Positions 19,407-26,703 of a DNA stretch of 64,000 nt are shown here, piece by piece. The position numbers were made by a program, and so were the translations under genes. The notes beneath the pieces are model-generated. The model was not told where the DNA came from. It saw only the letters and a list, made by a program, of their open reading frames with translations, and ran no database searches. Source of the stretch: Dokdonella_A ginsengisoli (GTDB lineage: Bacteria > Pseudomonadota > Gammaproteobacteria > Xanthomonadales > Rhodanobacteraceae); NCBI RefSeq assembly GCF_042652785.1, contig NZ_JBHSHD010000005.1, positions 310,001 to 374,000 of the forward strand, in the 5' to 3' direction. Position 1 is the stretch's first letter; each line of letters opens with the position of its first letter.

Positions 19407-20486
19407 ATGCAGCCGACTCCCGACGACGAACCGCGCCTCGCCCGCATCGGCTGGAGTGCGCCGTCGTCGCCGCAAGACGTGGCGCCGCCGCAGTTCCTCG
19501 CGCGCGTGGTCGCCCAGCATCGCGCCGGCTACCAGCTGCACGACGGCGAGGCCACCTTCAACGCGCAGCCGGCGGCGAAGTTCCTGCGCCGCGACGTCGA
19601 CCCGGTCGACCGCCCCGCCGTCGGCGACTTCGTCGTCGTCGCGCCGGCCTCGCCGCCGACCATCGAGCGCATCCTGCCGCGCCGTACCGAACTCAAGCGC
19701 GGCGCCGCCGGCGAGAGTCACCGGCGCCAGCTGATCGCGACCAACGTCGACACCGTCTTCGTGCTGGTCGGCCTCGACGGCGACTTCAACCCGGCGCGCA
19801 TCGAGCGCTACCTGCTGCTGATCCACGGCAGCGGCGCCGTGCCGGTGGTGGTGCTGACCAAGGCCGACACCGCCGCCGGCGCCGACACCGCCGCGGCCGA
19901 GCTGCGCCAGCGCCTGACCGATGCGATCGCCGTCGTCGCGGTCAATGCGAAGTCCGCCGCCAGCGTCGCGCCGCTGCTGCAGTGGCTCGGTCCCGGCCAT
20001 ACGGCGGTGCTGGTCGGTTCCTCCGGCGCGGGCAAGTCGACCTTGACCAACACCCTGCTCGGCGAAGCGCGCCAGGCCACCGGCGCGGTGCGCGAGCACG
20101 ACAGCCGCGGCCGCCACACGACCACGCACCGCGCGCTGATCCTGTTGCCCAGCGGCGGCTGCCTGATCGACACGCCTGGCATGCGCGAGCTCAAGCTGAC
20201 CGGCGACGAGGAACTCGACGAAGGCCAGTTCGCCGACGTCGACGAGCTGGCGCAGAGCTGCCGCTTCGGCGACTGCACGCACGCCGGCGAACCGGGCTGC
20301 GCGGTGCAGGCCGCGCTCGCCGACGGCCGTCTGGATCCGGCCCGCTGGCAGAACTATCTGAAACTGCGCGACGAACTCGCCGCCGCCGCCGACACGCTGG
20401 AGGCGCAGCTGCGCCGCAAGAGCGAGTCGCGCGTGCTGACCAAGGCGCTGAACCGCCGCCTGGGCGAGAAATACGGGCGGCACTGA
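19407..20486 (+). CDS. rsgA: Ribosome small-subunit-dependent GTPase A
   Basis: 359 residues. The circularly permuted G-motif order typical of RsgA is visible: G4 TKAD (~151), then G1 GSSGAGKST (~204-212), then G3 DTPG (~255). A C-terminal zinc site CRFGDCTHAGEPGC starts at about residue 285. An N-terminal OB-fold precedes the GTPase. RsgA helps late maturation of the 30S subunit by releasing assembly factors and checking the decoding site. Divergent from alaA; no strong ribosome site is apparent before the ATG. Confidence 0.95.
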   Translation: MQPTPDDEPRLARIGWSAPSSPQDVAPPQFLARVVAQHRAGYQLHDGEATFNAQPAAKFLRRDVDPVDRPAVGDFVVVAPASPPTIERILPRRTELKRGAAGESHRRQLIATNVDTVFVLVGLDGDFNPARIERYLLLIHGSGAVPVVVLTKADTAAGADTAAAELRQRLTDAIAVVAVNAKSAASVAPLLQWLGPGHTAVLVGSSGAGKSTLTNTLLGEARQATGAVREHDSRGRHTTTHRALILLPSGGCLIDTPGMRELKLTGDEELDEGQFADVDELAQSCRFGDCTHAGEPGCAVQAALADGRLDPARWQNYLKLRDELAAAADTLEAQLRRKSESRVLTKALNRRLGEKYGRH

Positions 20487-20609
20487 AGGCCTCGCGCGAT
20501 CTGCGTTGTCGGCCGGTGCGGGCTCGGGTTTGCCCCAGTGACCGGTTGCGGAGGGAACGGATACGGTGAAGCTCGGTGCTCGCCGTGCACAACGCCTGCG
20601 GGAGGCAAC

Positions 20610-22193
20610 ATGACTGCGATCGGTTCCGGCTCCCTGTTCCGCGCCCATACGATCGGGTTCGCGCAGCCGAACGAGCTGCCGCCGGCGTCGCCGGAAGCGT
20701 CCCGGCTGGGCGGCGGCGGTCCCGCCGCTCCCAGGCCGTCCGATCCCTACGGCCTGCCGCCCGGCGCCACGCTCGGACAAACCGCCGGCGGCAAGCAGGC
20801 GCAGCCATTCGACGTTACCTTGTCCAAGCTCGCCACGGCCGTCTACGGCGGCAATCGCCCGGCGCCGCCGGAGCCGTGGAAAGCGGTCACCGACGACGAT
20901 CTGCGCGCGCGCGGCATCGACGAGCCGGCGGCCTGGCGGGCCAAGTACCTCGGCGGCGACACGCAGACCGAGGCGCAGCACTTCAAGGCCGAGATCTACA
21001 CCGACGGCGACGGCAACTACGTGCTGGCGTACCGCGGCACCGACGGCACCGCCGCGGACTGGGGCAACAACTTCAAGCAGGGCACCGGCTTTTCCACCGG
21101 CGACGTCGACAAGTTCAGCGGCATGGCGCAGCGGACCGCGTTGCAGTTCGCGCAGCACTTCGGCGACGGCGGCAATCCTCCGTCCAACCTCGCCATCACC
21201 GGGCACTCGCAGGGCGGCGGACTGGCGACGGTCGGGTCGATCGTCTCCGGCATTCCGGCGGTCACCTTCGACGCCTCCGGCGTGCATCCCAACACCTGGG
21301 ATCGTCTGGGCATCGATCCGCAGAAGGCGCGCGAGACGGCCGAGGGCGGCACGATCCGCGCCTATTCGCTCAAGGACGACCTGCTCACGCAGGCGCAGGA
21401 AAGCGGGCCGACCGGCCTGCTGGCGCCGGACGCGCTCGGCACCAAGATCGTCGTGCAGCCGAGCGGAAAGCAGGACATCACCACGATTCCGCGCGGCCTG
21501 GACATCGAAACCGGTCTGCCCAAGCCGCTGACCGGCCCGCTCGGCGGCGCGCTGGAGATCGCCCATCGCGTGCCGGTTCCGGTGCTGGCGGGCGTCGGCG
21601 GCGTGGCCGGCTTCATGCTGGGCGGCCCGCTCGGCGGCCTGGTCGGAGGCGGGATCGGCGCGGCGGTGGGCGGTGCCGGCGACCTCACGCGCGCCGCCGT
21701 CAGCCACAGTCCGGAACTGCTGACCGACGCGATGATCCAGCAGCAGCCGTGGCAGCAGGGCTACAAGAATCCGTTCGACGCCGGCAAGGCGCTGCAGAAC
21801 CTGCTGCCGGACGTGTTCAAGGACGACCTCGCGCGCAACACGCACGAAGTCGCCTCCGGCATCGTCGACGTGACGCAGACCGACTTCAAGGAAGGCCACT
21901 ACGTCCAGGGCGGATTCCGCATCGCCGGCGACATCGGCGAAGGCGTCGTCGACAGCGCCGGCGATGCCGCCCGGCGCGGCGCCGACGCGGTCGCCCGCGC
22001 CGTCGACGAACGCATCGACGGTCCGGTCGGCGACGTGCTGTCGTCGGCGATCTCCACCGGCGGCGGTTTCCTGCGCACACTCGCGCGAGCCACCGGCGAC
22101 GGCGTCGAGAAGGTCGCGGACTTCACCGGCAAGGTGGCGCAGAAGGGCGTCGACGTGGCCGGCAAGGTTGCCGGCTGGCTGTTCGGCCGCTGA
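20610..22193 (+). CDS. Lipase/phospholipase-like alpha/beta hydrolase with glycine-zipper segment
   Basis: 527 residues. Residues ~65-260 resemble a class-3 lipase/DUF2974-like fold: YVLAYRGTDGTAADWGNNF, then the nucleophile elbow TGHSQGGGLA with Ser200. Around residues 327-362 a glycine-zipper hydrophobic segment (GGVAGFMLGGPLGGLVGGG) could insert in a membrane. The C-terminal ~100 residues are amphipathic helices rich in Ala/Gly/Val. No signal peptide is visible, which suits a protein exported by a contact-dependent or specialised system. The start at 20610 has GGAGG 5 nt upstream; the longer frame from 20538 lacks one. An ankyrin lipoprotein follows after 28 bp. The acid and His of the catalytic triad are not assigned. 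Confidence 0.72.
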   Translation: MTAIGSGSLFRAHTIGFAQPNELPPASPEASRLGGGGPAAPRPSDPYGLPPGATLGQTAGGKQAQPFDVTLSKLATAVYGGNRPAPPEPWKAVTDDDLRARGIDEPAAWRAKYLGGDTQTEAQHFKAEIYTDGDGNYVLAYRGTDGTAADWGNNFKQGTGFSTGDVDKFSGMAQRTALQFAQHFGDGGNPPSNLAITGHSQGGGLATVGSIVSGIPAVTFDASGVHPNTWDRLGIDPQKARETAEGGTIRAYSLKDDLLTQAQESGPTGLLAPDALGTKIVVQPSGKQDITTIPRGLDIETGLPKPLTGPLGGALEIAHRVPVPVLAGVGGVAGFMLGGPLGGLVGGGIGAAVGGAGDLTRAAVSHSPELLTDAMIQQQPWQQGYKNPFDAGKALQNLLPDVFKDDLARNTHEVASGIVDVTQTDFKEGHYVQGGFRIAGDIGEGVVDSAGDAARRGADAVARAVDERIDGPVGDVLSSAISTGGGFLRTLARATGDGVEKVADFTGKVAQKGVDVAGKVAGWLFGR

Positions 22194-22221
22194 TGCGCGG
22201 CCGCGCCGCGACGGACGGCGC

Positions 22222-22947
22222 ATGCGAGGCCAGGCTTCGATCCGCCCGCCGATCGAAGCCGCCGGCGCGAGCGCGCTCCGCTTGCGCTGTGGCATCCTGC
22301 GGCGATCGGCCATTGCGGTCCTGATGGCGGCCTGCGCGGCAGGCTGCGACGGAGTCTCCATGCACGACGACAGGCCCGCTCCTGCAGACGCCGCCACGCC
22401 TGTTGCGGCGGACGGCTCCAGCGCGCTGATCGCGGCCATCGTCGCCGGCGACGTGGCGGCGGTGCGAACCCTGCTCGAAGGCGGCGCCGATCCGAACCGC
22501 GTCGGCAAGGGCGGCGAGACCGCAGTCCATGCCGCCGCCTTCGCCGACGATCCGCGGCTGCTGGAAGCCGTGCTGGCGCACGGCGGCGACCCCGACGTCC
22601 GCAACACAGTCACCGGCGAATCGCCGCTGGCGCGCGCCATCGTCGGCCTGGGTCCGGCGCAGGTGCGCAGGCTGCTGGATGCCGGCGCCGACCCGAACGC
22701 GGCCGACCGCAACGGCGACACGCCGCTGCACGCCGCCGGCTCGGTCAATGCCGGCGGCGCGATCCTCGCCCTGCTCGAAGCCGGCGCGCGGCCGATGGTC
22801 CGCAATTCGGCCGGCGACACTTTCCAGCCCTACTACTTCCGGCTCAAGCGCGAACTGCTCAACGAACGCGCCCTGGCCGAGCGGACCCAGGTGGTGGAAT
22901 GGCTGCGCCGGCACGGCGTTCCGCTGGAAGCCGCGGCCGGATCCTGA
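22222..22947 (+). CDS. Ankyrin-repeat lipoprotein, candidate immunity protein for the upstream lipase
   Basis: 241 residues. A hydrophobic leader ending in cysteines (AVLMAACAAGC) suggests lipidation and export. The mature part is four to five ankyrin repeats, for example LIAAIVAGDVAAVRTLLEGG, HAAAFADDPRLLEAVLAHGG and GDTPLHAAGSVNAGGAILAL. Ankyrin repeats bind other proteins. The 28-bp spacing from the lipase gene and the periplasmic prediction fit an immunity protein that holds the lipase inactive in the producer's periplasm; this is inference. The start is uncertain: from the ATG at 22222 the n-region is unusually long (~30 residues). Confidence 0.7.
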   Translation: MRGQASIRPPIEAAGASALRLRCGILRRSAIAVLMAACAAGCDGVSMHDDRPAPADAATPVAADGSSALIAAIVAGDVAAVRTLLEGGADPNRVGKGGETAVHAAAFADDPRLLEAVLAHGGDPDVRNTVTGESPLARAIVGLGPAQVRRLLDAGADPNAADRNGDTPLHAAGSVNAGGAILALLEAGARPMVRNSAGDTFQPYYFRLKRELLNERALAERTQVVEWLRRHGVPLEAAAGS

Positions 22948-23031
22948 ACGCAGCTGCGGTCGTCGCGCGCCGCGTGTGATCCCCGGGCGGACCGGTTGTC
23001 GTATGCCCGGTCAGGTCCCGAGGAAGCCGCC

Positions 23032-24405
23032 ATGTCCGCCAAGCTGCAGCGCACCGTCCTGTCCCTGCTGATCGCGATCGCCGGTCCCGCCATCGCCGCC
23101 GACGGCGCGCCCGATGCAGGTTTCGGCACCGACGGCGAATACCCCGGCCACGGGTTCTATTCGGGCCATTTCGGCAACGATCGCAGCGATTCGATCGCCG
23201 CCGTGCTGCCGGCCGGCCAGCGCCTGTACGTCGTCGGCAACGTGCAGGCCGGCGCCGACGACTACCGCATGAGCGTCTACCGGCTGCATGCGAACGGGCT
23301 TCCCGACTACACGTTCGGCGACGCCGGCCTGCGCACCTACGTGCCGCCGTGCGCGGCCGGGCGCGTGCGCGAAGCGGTGATCGACGGCGCGCAGCGCCTG
23401 TGGCTGGCGATCGCCGGCTGCGGCGACTTCACGCTGTACCGCCTGACCGCCGACGGCGACCTCGACACCGGCCTGCTCGGCAGCGGCGTGCTGGACATCG
23501 CCTTCGATCTGGGCGGCGACAATGCCGACTCCGCGAGCAAGCTCACGCTGACGAGCGCCGGCACCCTGCTGGTCGGCGGCAACGCCGCGGCCATGCCGAT
23601 GGCGAAGCTGGCGATCGCGCACTACACGCTGGACGGCCAGCCGGTGGCTGGCTTCGGCGACGCGGGCAAAGCGAGCCTGGCGATGTCGATTTCGCCGCAG
23701 GTCGTCAACGGCCTGCATCGTATGCCGGACGGGCGCATCGTCGCGACCGGTCACCGCGTAGGCAACGGCAACAGCCACATTGAGTACGTCGCGCGCCTGC
23801 AGCCGGGCGGCCAGGCCGACGTCGGCTTCGGTGCGGACGGCCCCGGTTACAGCGTCTACGACCCGCTGATGCAACCCAATCCCGCCGGCGGCGTCAGCGG
23901 CGGCAGTCTGCTGCTGCACGACGGTTCGATCCTGCGCGTGGGCGGTTCGGCCAACGATTACTACCTCGGCCGCTGGCGCGCCGACGGCCAGCCCGACCTG
24001 ATGCTCGGCCCATCCGGCGTGCGCCGCTACGCGCTGGATTTCGCCGGTCCCGATGCGGTCAATCCGCTGCACAACTCCGATACGGCCAAGTGCATCGTGC
24101 GTCAGGGCGACGGCAAATACCTGATCGCCGGTCAGAGCTACGCCGCCGACGGCCGCCGCGGCATCAGCCTGATCCGGCTGCTGCCGGACTTCGAACTCGA
24201 CCCGTCCTTAGGCGACGGCGGCAAGCTGCGCTACCTGGTGCCGATCGCCAGCAACGGCGTGCACGAGATGAACGCGGCGACCTTGACCCTGTTGCCGGGG
24301 CGCATCCTGGTCGGCGCGACCGTGGCGACCGGCCCGTCGCCGGCGCGGATGCAGACCGTCGCCGCACTCGCCAACGATCTGCTGTTCGCCGACGCCTTCG
24401 ACTGA
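23032..24405 (+). CDS. Secreted delta-60 repeat protein with C-terminal FADAFD motif
   Basis: 457 residues. Signal peptide MSAKLQRTVLSLLIAIAGPAIAA, then beta-propeller-like delta-60 repeats, seen as PDYTFGDAGLRTYV, PVAGFGDAGKASLAM and ADVGFGADGPGYSV. The function of such proteins is unknown. The last residues, LLFADAFD, are a variant of the IFxDGFD motif shared with three other exported proteins in this window. The ATG at 23032 has GAGGAAG upstream; the longer frame from 22996 would hide the signal peptide. It ends one base from the convergent flavin reductase stop. Confidence 0.8.
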   Translation: MSAKLQRTVLSLLIAIAGPAIAADGAPDAGFGTDGEYPGHGFYSGHFGNDRSDSIAAVLPAGQRLYVVGNVQAGADDYRMSVYRLHANGLPDYTFGDAGLRTYVPPCAAGRVREAVIDGAQRLWLAIAGCGDFTLYRLTADGDLDTGLLGSGVLDIAFDLGGDNADSASKLTLTSAGTLLVGGNAAAMPMAKLAIAHYTLDGQPVAGFGDAGKASLAMSISPQVVNGLHRMPDGRIVATGHRVGNGNSHIEYVARLQPGGQADVGFGADGPGYSVYDPLMQPNPAGGVSGGSLLLHDGSILRVGGSANDYYLGRWRADGQPDLMLGPSGVRRYALDFAGPDAVNPLHNSDTAKCIVRQGDGKYLIAGQSYAADGRRGISLIRLLPDFELDPSLGDGGKLRYLVPIASNGVHEMNAATLTLLPGRILVGATVATGPSPARMQTVAALANDLLFADAFD

Positions 24406-24406
24406 G

Positions 24407-25066
24407 TCAGCCGGCCGCCGCCCACACCGCGGTGCTGCGCGGCGAGTCCGCGCGGTAGTCCGAATAGGCGCGCGCGAAGAACTCCCGGCCCAGCGCTTCG
24501 GCCGCGGCGACCGGATTGCGCGGATCGTCGGCGACCTCGCCGCGGCGGTTGCCGACGCCGTGCACGACGCCGACGAAGGACGAGTGCGTGTAGCGCGCGA
24601 ACTCCTGCAGCTGGTGCACGATGCCGAGCGTCACGCCGGGATAGCTTTCTTCCGAAGCCACGCACAGGCCGATGCGCTTGTGTTGCATCCCGGCCAGCAC
24701 TTCGTCGTGGCGCGGATGGCCGGCGACGTAGTACTCGAACGAGCGGTCGAGGAAGGCCTTGGTCTGCGCCGACATGCCGTACCAGTACACCGGCGTGCAG
24801 AAGACCACGCCGTCGGCCGGAAGGAAGCGTTCGAGGAACAGTTCCTCGTAGCCGTCTTCGGCAGCGCTTTCGCGCGGGTTGCGCGTGTCGTGCAGCAGGC
24901 GCGCGATGCAGTCGTCGAGGAAGCACACCTGCGTGCGCGTGCCGGCCGCCTCGGCGCCGCGCCGGACCGCTTCGGCGAGCGCCGCGCTGTTGCCGTCGCG
25001 GCGCGGGCTGCCGATCAGGATCAGCAAATTCCTTTCTTGCGTATGCGTCTTCGCCGGTGTCGCCAA
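24407..25066 (-). CDS. NAD(P)H-dependent FMN reductase / flavodoxin-family oxidoreductase
   Basis: 219 residues, flavodoxin-like fold. The FMN phosphate-binding loop is LIGSPRRDGNSAALAEAV; PVYWYGMSAQTKAFLDRSFEY is the second FMN-contact region. These enzymes reduce flavins, quinones or aromatic acceptors. I take a TTG start at 25066 because GGAG lies 7 nt upstream. It is divergent from a LysR regulator, and a 19-bp interrupted palindrome lies between them, so it is the probable regulatory target. Confidence 0.85.
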   Translation of the reverse strand: MATPAKTHTQERNLLILIGSPRRDGNSAALAEAVRRGAEAAGTRTQVCFLDDCIARLLHDTRNPRESAAEDGYEELFLERFLPADGVVFCTPVYWYGMSAQTKAFLDRSFEYYVAGHPRHDEVLAGMQHKRIGLCVASEESYPGVTLGIVHQLQEFARYTHSSFVGVVHGVGNRRGEVADDPRNPVAAAEALGREFFARAYSDYRADSPRSTAVWAAAG

Positions 25067-25142
25067 GATCGTTCTCCTCGGTTGGGAATGACGCGATGCT
25101 GGGCTTCCACGGCGGCCTTGGCAAACGACGATAATTTCTCCA

Positions 25143-25161
25143 GGATGAGTTCAATTCATCC
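25143..25161. promoter_or_regulatory. Interrupted palindrome, candidate LysR operator
   Basis: GGATGA and TCATCC arms are separated by 7 bp in the 107-bp gap between the divergent flavin reductase and LysR genes. The spacing and location suit a LysR-type regulatory binding site that would act on both promoters. It lies 12 bp upstream of the LysR start, close to the ribosome site, so it could also autorepress. Confidence 0.45.
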
Positions 25162-25173
25162 CGGAGACGGCCC

Positions 25174-26121
25174 GTGTTCGAGCGCCTTCCGCTGACTGCC
25201 CTGCGTGCGTTCGAGGCGGCCGCGCGCCTGCGCAGCTTCAAGCGCGCCGCCGCCGAGCTGCACGTGACGCCGACCGCGATTTCGCATCAGGTGCGCCTGC
25301 TCGAGCACGAGCTCGGCGTGCGCCTGTTCGTGCGCCTGCCGCGCCGCGTCGAGCCGACCGCGCAGGGGCGGCAGCTGCAGGAGCGGTTGAGCAGCGCGTT
25401 CCTCGACGTGGCCGACACGCTGGCCGCGCTGCGCGCGACGCCGGACACGGGCGCGCTCACCGTGACCACCACGCACTCGTTCGCGGCGCTGTGGCTGGTG
25501 CCGCGGCTGCGCCGCTTCCGCGCGGCGCATCCGGACGTGCAGGTGCGCGTGGAGGGTCGGCCCGAAGTGGTCGACCTGCACGTGGAGCGCGGCATCGACG
25601 TGGCGATCCGCTACGGCACGGGTGCTGCGCCCGGGCTGCACGAAGCCTGGACGCTGGCGGAAACCTTCGGCGTCTACGGCGCGCCCTCGGTAGTGGCCAC
25701 GGCGGCGCGGCGCGCGCCGGCGCGGATCTCCGTCACCTGGCAGGATTCCACGCTGTACGAGGACGGCTGGCGCCAGTGGTGCGAGCGCGCCGGCGTGGAC
25801 TGGCTGCATCGCAAGGCCGCGCTGCTCGAATACAAGGAGGAGCACTACGCCCTGCAGGCGGCGATCGCCGGCGAGGGGCTGGTGCTGGCCAGTTCGGTGA
25901 TGGTCGCCGGCAGCGTGTGCGCCGGATTGCTGCGGCCGTTTCGCGGCGACGTTTGCGTGGACGGTAGTCGCTATCGTGCCTTGTGTTTGCCGGGGCGTGA
26001 GCGGCATCCCTCGGTGAAGGCGTTTCTCGATTGGTTGCAGACTGAGCCGACCCGCGATGAGACGGCGGAAGTGCGTGGCACAAGAGAGACCGTCTTCGCT
26101 TCTCCGACAGCAAATATATGA
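25174..26121 (+). CDS. LysR-family transcriptional regulator (GcvA-like)
   Basis: 315 residues. Residues 1-65 are the winged HTH: LPLTALRAFEAAARLRSFKRAAAELHVTPTAISHQVRLLE. The effector-binding domain follows, with LVPRLRRFRAAHPDVQVRVE, which is closest to the GcvA subgroup. The start is GTG at 25174, preceded by GGAGA. It likely controls the divergent NAD(P)H-dependent reductase. The last ~25 residues (after FLDWLQTEP) extend past the usual family end and run up to the low-GC island, so the 3' end may have been altered by the insertion there. Confidence 0.9.
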   Translation: MFERLPLTALRAFEAAARLRSFKRAAAELHVTPTAISHQVRLLEHELGVRLFVRLPRRVEPTAQGRQLQERLSSAFLDVADTLAALRATPDTGALTVTTTHSFAALWLVPRLRRFRAAHPDVQVRVEGRPEVVDLHVERGIDVAIRYGTGAAPGLHEAWTLAETFGVYGAPSVVATAARRAPARISVTWQDSTLYEDGWRQWCERAGVDWLHRKAALLEYKEEHYALQAAIAGEGLVLASSVMVAGSVCAGLLRPFRGDVCVDGSRYRALCLPGRERHPSVKAFLDWLQTEPTRDETAEVRGTRETVFASPTANI

Positions 26122-26183
26122 GCGGTTCGCATAACCCCACCGATCACGTAGCGTAGCCCCACGCCCTCGCCGGAGTTTCCCCG

Positions 26184-26450
26184 ATGTCGCCCCGCCCTTT
26201 CGGCCGGTTCGATCAAGACACACGCTACCGTAAGCGGGAATTGCTGGGCGAGCCGCTAGCGGTGCTGAGCCAGATCGTGCCGTAGTCGATATTCCGCGTG
26301 TCGCTGGAAGCGGCGCGCGGTCCGCGCGATAAGAAAGTCGGCCGGCCGTTCCGCGACGCGGTGTTGATGTTCGAGATTCTGGTACTACGCGAGCTGTACG
26401 CCGTCGGACGAACAGGTGGAGTTCAGGTCTCCAAGGTGTCAGAAGCGAGC
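26184..26450 (+). pseudogene. IS5-type transposase remnant, broken by stop and frameshift
   Basis: Reading from the ATG at 26184, the frame begins MSPRPFGRFDQDTRYRKREL, reaches an in-frame TAG at 26283 where related transposases have Trp, then continues SIFRVSLEAARGPRDKKVGR and AVLMFEILVLRELYA. That is the N-terminal region of IS5-group transposases (…GRPPYDPVLMFKILVLQELY…). Just after this a base is missing: the next frame reads SDEQVEF, as expected in an intact enzyme, and the similarity then ends. The catalytic DDE region is absent. The remnant marks the left edge of the low-GC RTX island. Confidence 0.75.
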
Positions 26451-26660
26451 GTGATGCCTCACCTGCGAAGACGCTTGAATTGGCGAATCGAATGGGCACA
26501 CGAGTGCCGCGGGAGCTGATGAGCAACTGGTGGGTAAACTACACGGTCCGCTAAGACTTGATTGGCGATCAGCCTCTTCTGGGGGCGGATTCCAAGTTCC
26601 GCTTGTGCTCACGCTTCGAGGTGCATCGACGGCAAAGACGACCTATCGCTGTTTACGAAA
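26451..26660. other. Non-coding stretch between transposase remnant and RTX gene
   Basis: No convincing open frame, RNA or repeat is visible. Base composition drops from that of the LysR gene toward that of the RTX gene. It probably contains decayed insertion-sequence DNA, but I could not identify inverted ends or a target duplication. Confidence 0.4.
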
Positions 26661-26686
26661 GGCGATGGGCTCTAGCACCCATCGCC
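26661..26686 (-). terminator. Hairpin terminator after the RTX gene
   Basis: GGCGATGGG and CCCATCGCC form a perfect 9-bp stem with an 8-nt loop, 18 bp after the RTX stop codon. On the minus strand it is followed by TTTCG, a weak T-run. Placement and stem suit a rho-independent terminator for the minus-strand operon. Confidence 0.6.
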
Positions 26687-26703
26687 TCACATATTCAGTG
26701 GAC

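Noticed and set aside
20610..22193. T4SS XVIPCD or other known delivery domain in the lipase
   Set aside because: The C-terminal helices lack the conserved features I would expect, so no delivery route is claimed.
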